Below, one piece after another: positions 16,663 through 26,281 of a stretch of 64,000 bases of DNA (the first letter of the stretch is position 1; the number at the start of each line of letters is the position of its first letter). Origin of the DNA: Ramlibacter agri (lineage in GTDB: Bacteria; Pseudomonadota; Gammaproteobacteria; Burkholderiales; Burkholderiaceae_C); assembly GCF_012927085.1 (NCBI RefSeq), contig NZ_JABBFX010000003.1, forward strand, positions 558,001-622,000. Direction: 5' to 3'. The position numbers were made by a program, and so were the translations under genes. The notes beneath the pieces were generated by a model. It did not search any database. It was not told where the DNA came from and saw only the letters and a program-made list of their open reading frames with translations.

Positions 16663-17199
16663 ATGCCAAGCAACAGCAACCATCCCCTCATCCTGCGCGG
16701 GCTGCACCACGTCGCCTACCGCTGCCGCGACGCCGTCGAGACGCACGAGTTCTACACGAACGTGCTCGGCCTCGAGTACGCGCACAGCGTGAAGACGGAC
16801 ACCTACAAGGGCCAGCGCTGCCCCTACATCCACATCTTCTTCAAGATGGCCGATGGCAGCTACATCGCCTTCTTCGAGTTGCCGGAAGAAGCCGAGATGG
16901 GCTTCGATGCGAACACGCCGCGCTGGGTGCAGCACCTGTCGCTGCGGGTGGACGACGAAGCCGCGCTGCAGGAAGCCAGGAAGCGCCTGGAAGCGCGCGG
17001 CATCGAGGTGGACGGCCCGCGCACCGGCCACACCGTGCGCGCGCTGTATTTCTACGACCCCAGCGGCAACCGGATGGAATTGGCCGTGCCGCTGACGCTG
17101 GATGACGCCGCTTGCGCCAAGCGGGCCGTGGAGGACCTGGAGGCCTGGAAGCAGGAACGCGACGCCTACCTCGCGCGCCGTCCCAAGGGTGCGGCATGA
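16663..17199 (+). CDS. VOC (glyoxalase/extradiol dioxygenase fold) protein
   Basis: The 178-residue protein has the vicinal oxygen chelate fold: GLHHVAYRCRDAVETHEFYTN at the start (HHVAYR, metal His), a middle HLSLRVDD strand and a C-terminal FYDPSGNRMELAV, whose final Glu would complete the metal site with the two His. It could be an isomerase, a dioxygenase or a hydrolase-like enzyme. A charged tail (EDLEAWKQERDAYLARRPK) ends it. It is the fourth gene of the operon, and its stop overlaps the hydrolase ATG. No function is assigned. Confidence 0.88.
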   Translation: MPSNSNHPLILRGLHHVAYRCRDAVETHEFYTNVLGLEYAHSVKTDTYKGQRCPYIHIFFKMADGSYIAFFELPEEAEMGFDANTPRWVQHLSLRVDDEAALQEARKRLEARGIEVDGPRTGHTVRALYFYDPSGNRMELAVPLTLDDAACAKRAVEDLEAWKQERDAYLARRPKGAA

Positions 17200-18344
17200 G
17201 CGGAGTTCGAGAGACAGCCCGCGAAGAGGGCGGACTGGTCGCGCTGGACACGACGCCCGGGGCCTACATGGAAAGCCAGAGCGGCCTGCAGCGCGGCCGG
17301 CCGCGCATCTATTGCCGCTACGCCCCGCCCAAGGGCGGTGGCCGCGATCTTGCCTTCATCGTCTTCCACCCAACGAGCAATTTCCACGGCCATTACCTGG
17401 TCGAGCCGCTGTCCCGGCTGGGCGCAGGCGTGCTGGCGCTGAACACGCGCTACGTGGGCAACGACTCGATGCTGATCATGGAGCGCGCGATCCAGGACGT
17501 CGGTGCCGGCATGCGCTTCCTGCGCGAGCAGGGCTACAAGCGCATCATCATGATCGGCAATTCGGGCGGCGGCTCGCTGGCTGCCTTTTACCAGGAGCAG
17601 GCGACGCGCGTGACCGTGACGAGCACGCCGGATGGCCGGCCCTTCGACATGGCGAGCGACCCGCTGCATCCCGCCGATGCGCTGGCGCTCGTCGCCGCAC
17701 ATCCGGGCCGGGCCTCGCAACTGCTTGCCAAGATCGACCCCAGCGTGCTGGATGAGTCGGATGCGCCGGCGATCGACGCTTCGCTGGACATGTTCGACCC
17801 GCGGCACGGGCCGGCGTACTCGCCCGAGTTCGTCGCCCGCTTCCGCGCCGCGCAGGCGCGCCGGCTGGACCGAATCACCGACTGGGTGGTGCAGCGATTG
17901 CAGGACCTGGACCGGACCCGGCATGCGGACGTGGCCGACGACGCTTTCGTCATCCGCCGCACGCAGGCGGACCCGCGCAACATGGACCTGCTGCTGGATG
18001 CCAACGACCGCAAGCAGGGTTCGCTGGGCGGCGACGCGCGCAACTACAACGAGGCCGCCAACGGGCTGGCGCGCTTCTGCACGCTGCGCTCCTTCCTCAG
18101 CCAGTGGAGCGTGCGGCACACCCGGGCCGAGGGTCCGCGCTGCCTCGCCGCCACCAACGTGCCCGTGCTGTTGCTGAACTACACCGCCGACCAGACGGTG
18201 TTCCCCAGCCACGTTGCTGCGTGGCAGGCCGCAGCCGCGGGCCGCTGCACGACGCACGACATCAAAGGCGCCCCCCACTACCTGATCGGCATGCCGGAAG
18301 TGACGGACCGCGTCGCCGGGCTGCTGATGGCATTTGGTGATTGA
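17196..18344 (+). CDS. alpha/beta hydrolase
   Basis: This is a 382-residue hydrolase. The nucleophile elbow is IGNSGGGSLAAFY (Ser near residue 126). The likely catalytic acid is in LLNYTADQTVFPSH (near 335) and the histidine in KGAPHYLIGMP (near 360). An insertion of about 150 residues (roughly 150-300) separates the elbow from the C-terminal acid and His; this cap is larger than usual and may define substrate. It is coupled to the VOC gene by ATGA. Probably it hydrolyses an ester, lactone or C-C bond made by the upstream enzymes. Confidence 0.85.
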   Translation: MSGVRETAREEGGLVALDTTPGAYMESQSGLQRGRPRIYCRYAPPKGGGRDLAFIVFHPTSNFHGHYLVEPLSRLGAGVLALNTRYVGNDSMLIMERAIQDVGAGMRFLREQGYKRIIMIGNSGGGSLAAFYQEQATRVTVTSTPDGRPFDMASDPLHPADALALVAAHPGRASQLLAKIDPSVLDESDAPAIDASLDMFDPRHGPAYSPEFVARFRAAQARRLDRITDWVVQRLQDLDRTRHADVADDAFVIRRTQADPRNMDLLLDANDRKQGSLGGDARNYNEAANGLARFCTLRSFLSQWSVRHTRAEGPRCLAATNVPVLLLNYTADQTVFPSHVAAWQAAAAGRCTTHDIKGAPHYLIGMPEVTDRVAGLLMAFGD

Positions 18345-18363
18345 AAACCGGAGAGAGACGCAC

Positions 18364-19335
18364 ATGAACAAACGAAACCTGTTGGCCTGCGTTGCGCTTG
18401 CCGCGAGCGCGATGCTTTCGTCCGCCCACGCCGAGGACGCCTATCCCTCGCGGCCGATCAAGCTGGTGGTGGGCGTGGCGCCCGGGGCGACCACCGACGC
18501 CGCGGCCCGGCTGGTAGCCGAAGTCCTGAGCAAGAACCTGGGCACGACCATCGTCGACAACCAGCCCGGCGCCAACGGCACGATCGCGGCGCGCAACGTC
18601 GCGCGCGCCAAGCCGGACGGCTACACGCTGCTGGCCTTCTACAGCGACCAGATGCAGGTGGCCCCGCTGGTCTACAAGAACGCCTACGACCCGCTGGAGG
18701 ATTTCGCCTTCATCACGACCACGGTTCGCAGCGGCGGCTTCATCCTGGCGGTGCCGGAGAGTTCACCGGCCAAGACCTTCGCGGAGTTCATCGACTACGC
18801 CAAGAGCGGCAAGAAACAGATGAACTACGGCACCTATGGCGTCGGCAGTTCCGTGCAGCTCGGTTTCGAGATCTTCAACGAGCGCTACGGCACGAAGATG
18901 CTGCACATCCCGTACAAGGGCGGTGGGCCGTCCTACCAGGCCGCGGTCGCGGGTGAAGTCGACATCGTGGCCGGCACGAGTTTCATCGAGCTGCTGAAGG
19001 CCAACCGCCTGCGCCCGCTGGCCATCGGCGGCAGCCAGCATTCGCCCGAGTTCCCCAACATTCCGACGCTGGCAGGCCAGGGCTTCGGCGAATTGGTGTT
19101 CGGGCCGGTGTTCTACGGCGTCGCGGCACCGCGCGGCACGCCGCCGGAAATCATCGAGAAGGTGCGGGCCGCGGTGGCCAAGGGCGCGCAGAACCCGGAG
19201 TTCGCGGCGCGCCTGAAGCCGATCGCGCACGACCCCTTCATCGTCGGTCCCGCCGAGACGGCCGCGCTGGTCCGCAAGGGGTTGGACACCTATCGGCCGG
19301 TGGTGCAGAAGCTGAAGATATCCCTGGACAACTGA
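18364..19335 (+). CDS. tripartite tricarboxylate (Bug) family solute receptor
   Basis: The 323-residue periplasmic receptor has a signal peptide (MNKRNLLACVALAASAMLSS, cut at SAHA-ED). Bug family features follow: YPSRPIKLVVGVAPGATTD, NQPGANGTIAARNVA, and HIPYKGGGPSYQAAVAGEVD. These bind carboxylated compounds and deliver them to TctAB-type carriers, but no carrier genes are nearby. It starts 19 bases after the hydrolase stop, so it closes the operon started at 13622 and suggests an acidic substrate taken up from outside. Confidence 0.92.
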   Translation: MNKRNLLACVALAASAMLSSAHAEDAYPSRPIKLVVGVAPGATTDAAARLVAEVLSKNLGTTIVDNQPGANGTIAARNVARAKPDGYTLLAFYSDQMQVAPLVYKNAYDPLEDFAFITTTVRSGGFILAVPESSPAKTFAEFIDYAKSGKKQMNYGTYGVGSSVQLGFEIFNERYGTKMLHIPYKGGGPSYQAAVAGEVDIVAGTSFIELLKANRLRPLAIGGSQHSPEFPNIPTLAGQGFGELVFGPVFYGVAAPRGTPPEIIEKVRAAVAKGAQNPEFAARLKPIAHDPFIVGPAETAALVRKGLDTYRPVVQKLKISLDN

Positions 19336-19405
19336 CCCCTTCCATAGCCGATATCGGCGCCGGGCGCACAATCGGGCCCCGCAGTTTCCAAGCCCGAGGC
19401 CGCCC

Positions 19406-20020
19406 ATGTCAGACACCACCCCCATCCGCGACCCGAACTCCGACCGCCTGATCACGCCGCAGAACGCGGTGCTGGCGATGATCGACTACCAGCCCGAGCA
19501 GTACCGGGGCGTCGCGTCGGTCAGCCACGAGGTGCTGCTGCACCACGTGACCATGCTCGGGCGCGTGGCGACGACCTTCGAGCTACCGGTTGTCCTGAGC
19601 ACGGTGTACGTCAAGCACGGCATGGGCGCCACCAACGCGGAACTGCGCGAAGCGCTGCCCGGCGTGCCGGAGGTCGACCGTACCACCATGAATTCCTGGG
19701 AGGACGCGGACTTCCGCGGCGCGGTGGAGGCCAGCGGCCGCAAGAAGCTGATCCTGGCCGGCCTGTGGACGGAAGTGTGCGTCGCCTTCCCGGCGCTCGA
19801 CGCGCTGGCCGCGGGCTACGACGTGTACGTGGTGGCCGATGCCATCGGCGGCGTCAGCAAGGTGGCGCACGATTCCGCCATGGAGCGCATGGTGCAAGCC
19901 GGCGCGCATCCGATCACGGTGCTGGGTCTCGCTTGCGAGCTGCAGCGCGATTGGGGCCGTGACGGCGCGGACCGCCTGCGCGCGATCATGCGCGCCTACT
20001 TCGCGGGCCTGCGCCACTGA
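19406..20020 (+). CDS. isochorismatase-family cysteine hydrolase (YcaC-like)
   Basis: The 204-residue hydrolase has the catalytic triad of the family: Asp in AMIDYQPEQ (near 29), a Lys/His position near YVKHGMGA (near 72) and Cys in GLWTEVCVAFPALDALA (near 120). Members act on amides or vinyl ethers such as isochorismate, and YcaC-like members have no known substrate. It follows the Bug gene by 70 bases but likely has its own promoter. A short NlpE-like gene follows 7 bases after its stop. Confidence 0.88.
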   Translation: MSDTTPIRDPNSDRLITPQNAVLAMIDYQPEQYRGVASVSHEVLLHHVTMLGRVATTFELPVVLSTVYVKHGMGATNAELREALPGVPEVDRTTMNSWEDADFRGAVEASGRKKLILAGLWTEVCVAFPALDALAAGYDVYVVADAIGGVSKVAHDSAMERMVQAGAHPITVLGLACELQRDWGRDGADRLRAIMRAYFAGLRH

Positions 20021-20027
20021 GGCGGCG

Positions 20028-20420
20028 ATGAAGCTCGTCCTGGGCGTGCTGTTCGCGATGCTGCTGGGCGCTTGCGCGGCGCCCACGCCCGACATGCAGG
20101 GCATGGTCCACAACAGCCGCAATTCGCTGGACTGGGCGGGCGCCTACGAAGGCACCTTGCCCTGCGCCGACTGCCCCGGCATCGCGACCCGCGTCGAACT
20201 TGCGCTCGACCAGACCTACGTGCTGTCCTTGCGCTACATCGACCGCGACGCCGCGCCGCGGGTTTCGCGTGGCACCTTTACCTGGGACGCCGAGGGCCGC
20301 AGCATCGAGCTGCAGTCCTGGCGCTTCCAGGTGCGCGAGGGTTCGCTGGCGTTGCTGGATCGCGAAGGGCTGCCGATCACCGGCGCTCTTGCGCAGAACT
20401 ACGTGCTGAAGAAACTCTAG
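20028..20420 (+). CDS. NlpE N-terminal-like lipoprotein
   Basis: The 130-residue lipoprotein begins MKLVLGVLFAMLLGACAAP, with the lipobox LGAC (Cys near residue 16). It has the NlpE-like core: WAGAYEGTLPCADCPGIATRVEL (GAYEGTLPCADC, CxxC) and LRYIDRDAAPRVSRGTFTWD. E. coli NlpE senses surface contact and copper and activates Cpx; only the N-terminal domain is represented here, so the homologue may simply be an envelope lipoprotein. It starts 7 bases after the hydrolase stop. Confidence 0.8.
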   Translation: MKLVLGVLFAMLLGACAAPTPDMQGMVHNSRNSLDWAGAYEGTLPCADCPGIATRVELALDQTYVLSLRYIDRDAAPRVSRGTFTWDAEGRSIELQSWRFQVREGSLALLDREGLPITGALAQNYVLKKL

Positions 20421-20432
20421 GAAGAACAACCG

Positions 20433-21422
20433 ATGATGCAATCCTGGTGGATGCAGGCCAGCGACGCTGGCGTGAGCCTCGAACAACGCGAAGTGCCGGT
20501 CCCGCAAGCCGGCGCCGGGCAGGTGCTGGTTCGCATGCATGCGGCCGGCCTGAACCGCGGCGAGCTGCTGGCCTTTCGCGAGAGCGGCGGCAAGCCGGGC
20601 GCGGCCAAGGCGGCGGGCGGCGAGGGCGCCGGCGAGGTGGTGAGTGTCGGCGCCGGCGTGACGACGCTGAGCCCCGGTGACCGCGTGATGGGCCGCGCCG
20701 CCGGCGCTTTCGCGCAGTACGCGCTGATGGAAGCCAATGAAGCGATGCCGATGCCCGGCGAGCTCTCGTGGGAGCAGGCCGCGGGCATTCCGCTGACCTT
20801 CCTCGTCGCTTTCGACATGCTGGTGCTGAAGGGCCAGTTGCAGCAGGGCGAATGGCTGCTGGTGAACGGCGTGTCCTCCGGCGTCGGTGTCGCCTGCGTC
20901 CAGCTGGCCAAGGCGATCGGCGCCCAGGTCATCGGCACTTCGGGCTCGCAGGCGAAGCTGGATCGGCTGAAGCCGCTGGGCCTGGACGTCGGCCTCGCGG
21001 TCCCGCACGGCGGCGAGTTCGCTCAGGCCGTGCTGGCCGCGACGGACAAGAAGGGCGCCAACCTGGCCATCAACACCGTGGGCGGCACCGCCTTCGAGGA
21101 AGAGATGCGCGCACTGGCTTTCGAGGGGCGGCTGGCGATGGTCGGCCATGTCGACGGCGTGCTGCGGGCCGAAATCGACCTGGAGCTGCTGCACCGCCAG
21201 CGGTTGACGCTGTTCGGCGTCTCCAACAAGCTGCGCAGCAAGGCCCAGCGCGCGTCGGGCATTCCGCGCTTCGTGGCGGAGGTGCTGCCGCACTTTGCCG
21301 CCGGCCGTATCGTGCCGCTGGTCGACGAGGTGTACTCGTTCGCGCAGTTGCCGGCGGCGAAGGAGCGCATGGAGGCGGACCAGCATGTGGGGAAGCTGGT
21401 GCTCCGCATCGTCGGGGACTGA
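20433..21422 (+). CDS. zinc-type alcohol dehydrogenase/quinone oxidoreductase family (MDR)
   Basis: The 329-residue medium-chain reductase has the GroES-like N-terminal half and the NAD(P)-binding half: VLVRMHAAGLNRGELLAFRE near residue 30, GAGEVVSVGAGV, then LVNGVSSGVGVACVQLAKAIG near residue 145, and a NTVGGTAFEE. No structural-zinc cysteine cluster is evident, consistent with a zinc-less quinone oxidoreductase subgroup. It reduces quinones or enones with NADPH. The ATG at 20433 follows the NlpE-like gene by 12 bases. Confidence 0.9.
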   Translation: MMQSWWMQASDAGVSLEQREVPVPQAGAGQVLVRMHAAGLNRGELLAFRESGGKPGAAKAAGGEGAGEVVSVGAGVTTLSPGDRVMGRAAGAFAQYALMEANEAMPMPGELSWEQAAGIPLTFLVAFDMLVLKGQLQQGEWLLVNGVSSGVGVACVQLAKAIGAQVIGTSGSQAKLDRLKPLGLDVGLAVPHGGEFAQAVLAATDKKGANLAINTVGGTAFEEEMRALAFEGRLAMVGHVDGVLRAEIDLELLHRQRLTLFGVSNKLRSKAQRASGIPRFVAEVLPHFAAGRIVPLVDEVYSFAQLPAAKERMEADQHVGKLVLRIVGD

Positions 21423-21459
21423 CTGGCACCCTACAACCCACATCGATCCCCGACCGGAC

Positions 21460-23754
21460 TCACACCGGCGGCGTCAACTGGCTCCGCAGCGGCAACGAGC
21501 GCACCCGCTTCCCCGTCGCCGCATGGATCGCATTCATCAACGCCGGCGCGATCACGGGCACGCCCGGCTCGCCGACGCCGCCCAGCGGCACGTCCCAGGT
21601 GGACGGCAGGATGTGCACGACGATCTTCTTCGGCGCCATGTTCATGCGCGCCACCTCGAACTGGTGGAAGTTGTCCTGCTGCGCCCGCCCGTTCTTGAAG
21701 GTCACTTCGCTCAGCACCGCCTGGCTCAGGCCCATGATGCAGGCGCCTTCCATCTGCGAGCGCACGCGGTCCGGGTTCACCGACGGTCCGCAGTCGACCG
21801 CCACGTCGACGCGCGGGATCACGATGTCGCCCTTGGGGCTGATCTCCACGTGCACCACCGCGGCGATGTAGCTGACGAAGCTGTAGTGCGCCGCCAGCCC
21901 GAGCCCCTGGCCCGCCGGCAGCTTCCTGCCCCAGCCCGCTTCCTGCGTCGCCTTCAGCACCACCTGGCGCAGCCGCCCGGTGTTGATCGGGTAGCGCTGC
22001 GGCGACTCGCCGTGGTTCCAGCCTTCGCCGATCTTGCCGGGGTCGATCTGCCGGTCCGGCCCCAGCAGTTCCAGCAGGTAGTCCTTGTGGTCCTTGCCCA
22101 GCGCATGCGCGATCTCGGCGACGAAGGACTGCGAGGCGAAGGCATGCTGGATGTTGTTGACCGAGCGCAGCCAGCCGATGCGCGTATGCGCCGTGGTCGC
22201 CGGGTTCTCGATGCGCACGTTGGGGATGGCATAGGGCAGGCCCACCAATCCCAGCCCGAGCTCGAAAGGCGCCAGCTGTTTCGGGTCCGGCGCGAAGATC
22301 GAGATGATCGTCGGCTCGGAGGTCCGCTGCAGCCAGGCCACGACCTTGCCGTTCGCATCGAGCCCCGCTTCCACGTGCTGCGCCGATACGGCGTGGAAGT
22401 AGTCGTTGTGCAGGTCGTCCTCGCGGGTCCACGTCAGCTTCACCGGCTGGCCGCCCATCTCCTTCGAGACCAGCGCGGCCTCCAGCACGAAGTCCTGCTT
22501 GGACTTGCGGCCGAAGCCGCCGCCCAGCAAGGTGACGTTGACGGTGACCTTGTCCTCGGCCAGCCCGAGCCGCTTGGCCAGCCGGTCGCGTGCGGCCTGC
22601 GGTGACTGCGTCGGCGCCCAGACTTCACAGGCGCCGCCCTGGATGCGGGCGACCGCTGCCGGGCATTCCATCGACGCGTGCGCGTAGTGCGGCACGTAGT
22701 AGTCCGCCTCGACGCGCTTCGCGGCGGAGGCCAGCGCCGCCATCGCGTCGCCATCGTTGCGCACCACCTTGCCACCGGGCTTCAGCACCGCCTGTTCGAT
22801 CTCGCCGCGGAAGGCCTCGGAGTCGTAGCTGCCGTGCGGGCCATCGTCCCATTCGATCTTCAGCGCGCGGCGCGCCTTGATCGCGGCCCAGGTGTCCTTG
22901 CCCACCACGACCACGCCGCCGACCGGCTGGAACTCCGAAGGCGGCGGCGTGCCTTCCAGCTGGAAGATCTTGAGGACGCCGGGCACCTTCTCGGCTTCGG
23001 ACGTGTCGACCGACTTCACCTTGCCGCCCAGCACCGGCGGCCGCGCGATGACGGCATAGACCATGCCGGGCAGGCGCGTGTCGATGCCGTACTGCGTCTT
23101 GCCGGTGACGATGGCCTGGCCGTCGGTGAGGAAGGTGTCGGTCTTGCCGATGTAACGGAAGCGCGAAGGATCTTTCAGTTTGAGATTCGTGGGCACGTCC
23201 AGCTTGGCGGCGGCCACGGCCAGCGCGCCGTAACCGAGCTTGCGCCCGCTGGGCTTGTGGACGACCTCGTGATTGCGCGCCTCCACTTCGCTCACGGGCA
23301 CCTTCCAGCGTTCGGCGGCGGCCTGCTCCAGCATCTGGCGGGCGGCGGCGCCGCTGCGGCGCAGCGGCTCGAACCAGTGGCGCGTGGAGCGCGAGCCGTC
23401 GGTGTCCTGGTTGCCGTAGCGTTCCTCGTTGCCTTCGGCCTGGACGACGCGCACGCGCTTCCAGTCGGCCTCCAGCTCGTCGGCCACGATCTTCGGCAGG
23501 CTGGTGCGCACGCCTTGCCCCATCTCGCCGCGATGGCAGACGATGCGCACGATGCCGTCCGGCGCGATGGAGACGAAGACCAGCGGGCTGTCGCGCAGCC
23601 CGTGCGGCATGCCGTCGCCGCCGTACTTCTGCGGCTCCTGGGCGCTGCCGGTCCACGGCAGGCCGATGGCGAGGACGAGGCCGGTGGCCGGAATGCCCTT
23701 CAGCAGGGTGCGCCGGCTGACGCTGGCGGGCGCGGAGGCGAGGGCGGTGTTCAT
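21460..23754 (-). CDS. molybdopterin-binding subunit of an isoquinoline 1-oxidoreductase-like enzyme
   Basis: The 764-residue large subunit of a xanthine-dehydrogenase-family molybdenum hydroxylase resembles IorB/aldehyde-oxidase-type beta subunits. A twin-arginine motif (SRRTLLKG near residue 15) suggests Tat export. Molybdopterin contacts include [14 protein letters not shown] near residue 415 and the C-terminal [18 protein letters not shown], with the active-site Glu in GEPG. The substrate class is N-heterocycles or aldehydes. The ATG at 23754 overlaps the stop of the iron-sulfur gene, so the two are coupled. No cytochrome c or XdhC-type maturation gene follows in the window. Confidence 0.92.
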   Translation of the reverse strand: MNTALASAPASVSRRTLLKGIPATGLVLAIGLPWTGSAQEPQKYGGDGMPHGLRDSPLVFVSIAPDGIVRIVCHRGEMGQGVRTSLPKIVADELEADWKRVRVVQAEGNEERYGNQDTDGSRSTRHWFEPLRRSGAAARQMLEQAAAERWKVPVSEVEARNHEVVHKPSGRKLGYGALAVAAAKLDVPTNLKLKDPSRFRYIGKTDTFLTDGQAIVTGKTQYGIDTRLPGMVYAVIARPPVLGGKVKSVDTSEAEKVPGVLKIFQLEGTPPPSEFQPVGGVVVVGKDTWAAIKARRALKIEWDDGPHGSYDSEAFRGEIEQAVLKPGGKVVRNDGDAMAALASAAKRVEADYYVPHYAHASMECPAAVARIQGGACEVWAPTQSPQAARDRLAKRLGLAEDKVTVNVTLLGGGFGRKSKQDFVLEAALVSKEMGGQPVKLTWTREDDLHNDYFHAVSAQHVEAGLDANGKVVAWLQRTSEPTIISIFAPDPKQLAPFELGLGLVGLPYAIPNVRIENPATTAHTRIGWLRSVNNIQHAFASQSFVAEIAHALGKDHKDYLLELLGPDRQIDPGKIGEGWNHGESPQRYPINTGRLRQVVLKATQEAGWGRKLPAGQGLGLAAHYSFVSYIAAVVHVEISPKGDIVIPRVDVAVDCGPSVNPDRVRSQMEGACIMGLSQAVLSEVTFKNGRAQQDNFHQFEVARMNMAPKKIVVHILPSTWDVPLGGVGEPGVPVIAPALMNAIHAATGKRVRSLPLRSQLTPPV

Positions 23755-24218
23755 GCGCGCTCCTCCTGCACGCCGGCGGCGAGCTTGATCGCGCTGCGGA
23801 TGCGCGTGTAGGTGCCGCAGCGGCAGATGTTGCCGCTCATCGCGCCTTCGATGTCCGAATCGCTGGGCTTGGGCTTGGCCTGCAGCAGCGCGCAGGCGCT
23901 CATGATCTGGCCGGCCTGGCAGTAGCCGCATTGCGGCACGCCCACCTTTAGCCACGCGGCTTGCACCGACTTGCCGACCGGCGTTGCGCCCACGCCTTCG
24001 ATGGTGGTGACCTTGTGGCCGGCGGCCGCGGAGAGCGGCGTCACGCAGGAGCGCACCGGCTGGCCATCGAGGTGCACGGTGCAGGCGCCGCACAGCGCCA
24101 TGCCGCAACCGAACTTGGTGCCGGTGAGCCCTGCGTGGTCACGCAGCACCCATAGCAGCGGGGTGTCCTCGGGTGCGTCGACGGTCGTCGGCTTGCCATT
24201 GATCTGGAGCATCGCCAT
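23751..24218 (-). CDS. 2Fe-2S subunit of the isoquinoline 1-oxidoreductase-like enzyme
   Basis: The 155-residue iron-sulfur subunit carries two clusters. The plant-type site is [17 protein letters not shown] plus RSC (near residues 38-60), and the second, helical site is [16 protein letters not shown] followed by [13 protein letters not shown] (near residues 98-140). It passes electrons from the molybdenum cofactor subunit encoded immediately downstream; the genes overlap by four bases. It has no export signal of its own, so it would be co-exported with the Tat-tagged large subunit. Confidence 0.94.
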   Translation of the reverse strand: MAMLQINGKPTTVDAPEDTPLLWVLRDHAGLTGTKFGCGMALCGACTVHLDGQPVRSCVTPLSAAAGHKVTTIEGVGATPVGKSVQAAWLKVGVPQCGYCQAGQIMSACALLQAKPKPSDSDIEGAMSGNICRCGTYTRIRSAIKLAAGVQEERA

Positions 24219-24315
24219 GTCGTCCTCCTTCCCAGGTGCAGGATGCTGCGCATGATGCGTCCAGCCGAGCCAGGACGAAATGGGCGGCCCCTAGACCCTG
24301 ATGCGGTCAGGCTCT

Positions 24316-25194
24316 TCAGGCCGCCCAGTGCTGCTGCAGGTAGCGCAGCAGGGCGTCGACCCGGGCCACCCGCAGCTTGCGCTTCGGCACGTAGGCCTTG
24401 AACCAGTTCTCCTGCGGCGCGAACTTGGGCAGCACGGGCTGCAACTTTCCTGTCTGCAACGCATCGGCCGCAATGTAGGTGGGCAGCAGCGCGATGCCCA
24501 GTCCCCCGACGGCCGCATGCAGCAGGGTGAGGTTGTCGTCGGCGAGCAGGCGTGCGTGCACGTCGATGGCCAGCGTTCCGCGGCTGCTCTGGAAAGCCCA
24601 GCTGGTGCCGGTGGCGGAGAACATCAGGCAATCGCGATCGGCCAGTTCGCGCGGGTGCGCGGGCTCGGCGTGCTGCGCAAGATAGGCGGGCGACGCGCAC
24701 AGCACCGGCCGCACCGGACACAAGGGGATGTCGACGACTCCCTCGTAGGTGGCGGCGCGTCCGCTGATCGCCAGGTCGAAGTCGCCTTCCGCCGGGTTGG
24801 CCGAGCGGTCGACCAGCGCGAGTTCCATCGTGATCGCCGGGTGGGCGGCCAGGAAGGCGCAGAACACCGGGCCCAGCTGCTCGAGCGTCAGCGTCGTCGG
24901 CGCCATCACGCGCAGGTGGCCTTCGGGTTTGCCTTCGTCGCGCCGCACCGAAGCGAGCAGGTCTTCGAACTCGGCCACCACGCCGGAGGCGCGCGCGTAG
25001 AAGCGGTCGCCGGCCTCGGTGAGCGTGACCTTGCGGGTGGTGCGCTCGAACAGGCGCGCCTGCAGCTCGCCTTCCAGCTGCGCGATGCGCTTGGCCACCA
25101 CCGAAGGCACCACGCCCAGCTGGCGCGCCGCCTCGGAGAAGCCGCCGCAGCGGACCACGGCGGTGAAGGTGCGGATGTGGGTGGTGACGTCCAT
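24316..25194 (-). CDS. LysR family transcriptional regulator
   Basis: The 292-residue LysR protein has an N-terminal helix-turn-helix (TAVVRCGGFSEAARQLGV, then VVAKRIAQLEGELQARLFERTTR) and a C-terminal effector domain with SATGTSWAFQSSRGTLAI. It is divergent from the Bug receptor at 25291 and, on its own strand, ends 98 bases before the iron-sulfur gene. Either gene group could be the target; divergence favours the receptor-VanB-VanA block. Confidence 0.92.
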   Translation of the reverse strand: MDVTTHIRTFTAVVRCGGFSEAARQLGVVPSVVAKRIAQLEGELQARLFERTTRKVTLTEAGDRFYARASGVVAEFEDLLASVRRDEGKPEGHLRVMAPTTLTLEQLGPVFCAFLAAHPAITMELALVDRSANPAEGDFDLAISGRAATYEGVVDIPLCPVRPVLCASPAYLAQHAEPAHPRELADRDCLMFSATGTSWAFQSSRGTLAIDVHARLLADDNLTLLHAAVGGLGIALLPTYIAADALQTGKLQPVLPKFAPQENWFKAYVPKRKLRVARVDALLRYLQQHWAA

Positions 25195-25290
25195 TGATTC
25201 TGAAAAGCGTCAACTGAAAACCAGAAATCAGTCTAATTGACTTTGATCGGCATCAATAAACTGGCGCTTCACAAGACCCAGGAGACACCG
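25195..25290. promoter_or_regulatory. AT-rich divergent promoter between LysR and Bug/VanBA genes
   Basis: This spacer is clearly AT-richer than its surroundings. It contains TTGAT-cggc-ATCAA (25243-25256), a perfect 5-base inverted repeat, near TTGACT (25238-25243) and CAATAAACT. LysR proteins bind interrupted palindromes of the T-N11-A type. The repeat is a candidate activator site or an operator over the promoter. The gene start at 25291 follows an AGGAGA ribosome binding site. Confidence 0.4.
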
Positions 25291-26271
25291 ATGAACCGGA
25301 AGCGCATGCTTCTCTCGCTGCTGGCGCTGGCCGCGCTGCAGGGCCTGGCCGGCGCTGCCGGCGCGCAGGCCTGGCCGGCGAAGCCGATCAAGATCGTCAC
25401 CCCCTTCCCGCCGGGCCAGGGGCCGGACGTGCTGCTGCGCGCACTGTCGGAGAAGCTCACCGTTGCGCTGGGCCAGCCGGTCATCATCGAGAACAAGCCG
25501 GGCGGCAGCGGCTTCATCGCTTTCCAGGCCGCGAAGGCGGCACCGGCCGACGGCTACACGCTGGTGCAGATGGACAGCTACCACATCGGCACGCAACCGC
25601 ACCTGTTTGCCAAGCTGCCCTACAGCGCGACGAAGGACTTCGATCCGGTCACGCCGCTGGTGCGCAACTACTTCTTCGTCGTGGTGCCCGCCACTTCCAG
25701 GTGGCAGACGATGGGCGACCTGGTCGCCGCCGCCAAGGCCAGGCCGGACGCCGTCACCTACGGCTCCTGGGGCATCGCGACGCCCGCGCACCTGGGCGGC
25801 CTGCTGCTGGAAGCGGCCACCGGCACGCACATGCGCCACGTGCCCTACAAGGAGTCGACGCAGCTCTATGCCGGCGTAGCCAGTGGCGAGACCGACTGGG
25901 CGATCGGCTCCGCCGTGTCGGCCGGCCCGATGCTGCAGGCGAAGAAGGTCCGCTTCCTCGCGGTGGCCGGCCCGCAGCGCATCGCCGGCTACGAGCGCGT
26001 GCCGACCGCCGCCGAAGCCGGCGGCCCGAAGGACTGGTCGGTCAGCGGCTGGAACGGCCTGCTGGCGCCCAAGGGCACGCCGAAGGAAATCGTCCAGCGC
26101 CTGAACACCGAGATCGCCAAGGCGATGCAGTCGCCCGACATCCGCCAGAAGCTGGCCCTGTTCACCTACGAGCCCTACACGATGTCGAGCGCCGACATGG
26201 CGAAGCTGATGGACAAGGAAGTGGCCGACTGGGGCCCGCTGATCCAGAAGTCCGGCATCCGCCTGGATTGA
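25291..26271 (+). CDS. tripartite tricarboxylate (Bug) family solute receptor
   Basis: The 326-residue receptor has a signal peptide (MNRKRMLLSLLALAALQGLA, cut before QAWPAKP) and Bug signatures: WPAKPIKIVTPFPPGQGPDV, ENKPGGSGFIAFQAAKAAPADGYTL and HVPYKESTQLYAGVASGETDWA. It starts the block with VanB and VanA, so its ligand is probably the aromatic acid that those enzymes attack (inference). It stands 10 bases from the reductase gene. Confidence 0.92.
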   Translation: MNRKRMLLSLLALAALQGLAGAAGAQAWPAKPIKIVTPFPPGQGPDVLLRALSEKLTVALGQPVIIENKPGGSGFIAFQAAKAAPADGYTLVQMDSYHIGTQPHLFAKLPYSATKDFDPVTPLVRNYFFVVVPATSRWQTMGDLVAAAKARPDAVTYGSWGIATPAHLGGLLLEAATGTHMRHVPYKESTQLYAGVASGETDWAIGSAVSAGPMLQAKKVRFLAVAGPQRIAGYERVPTAAEAGGPKDWSVSGWNGLLAPKGTPKEIVQRLNTEIAKAMQSPDIRQKLALFTYEPYTMSSADMAKLMDKEVADWGPLIQKSGIRLD

Positions 26272-26281
26272 GGACGGCGCG

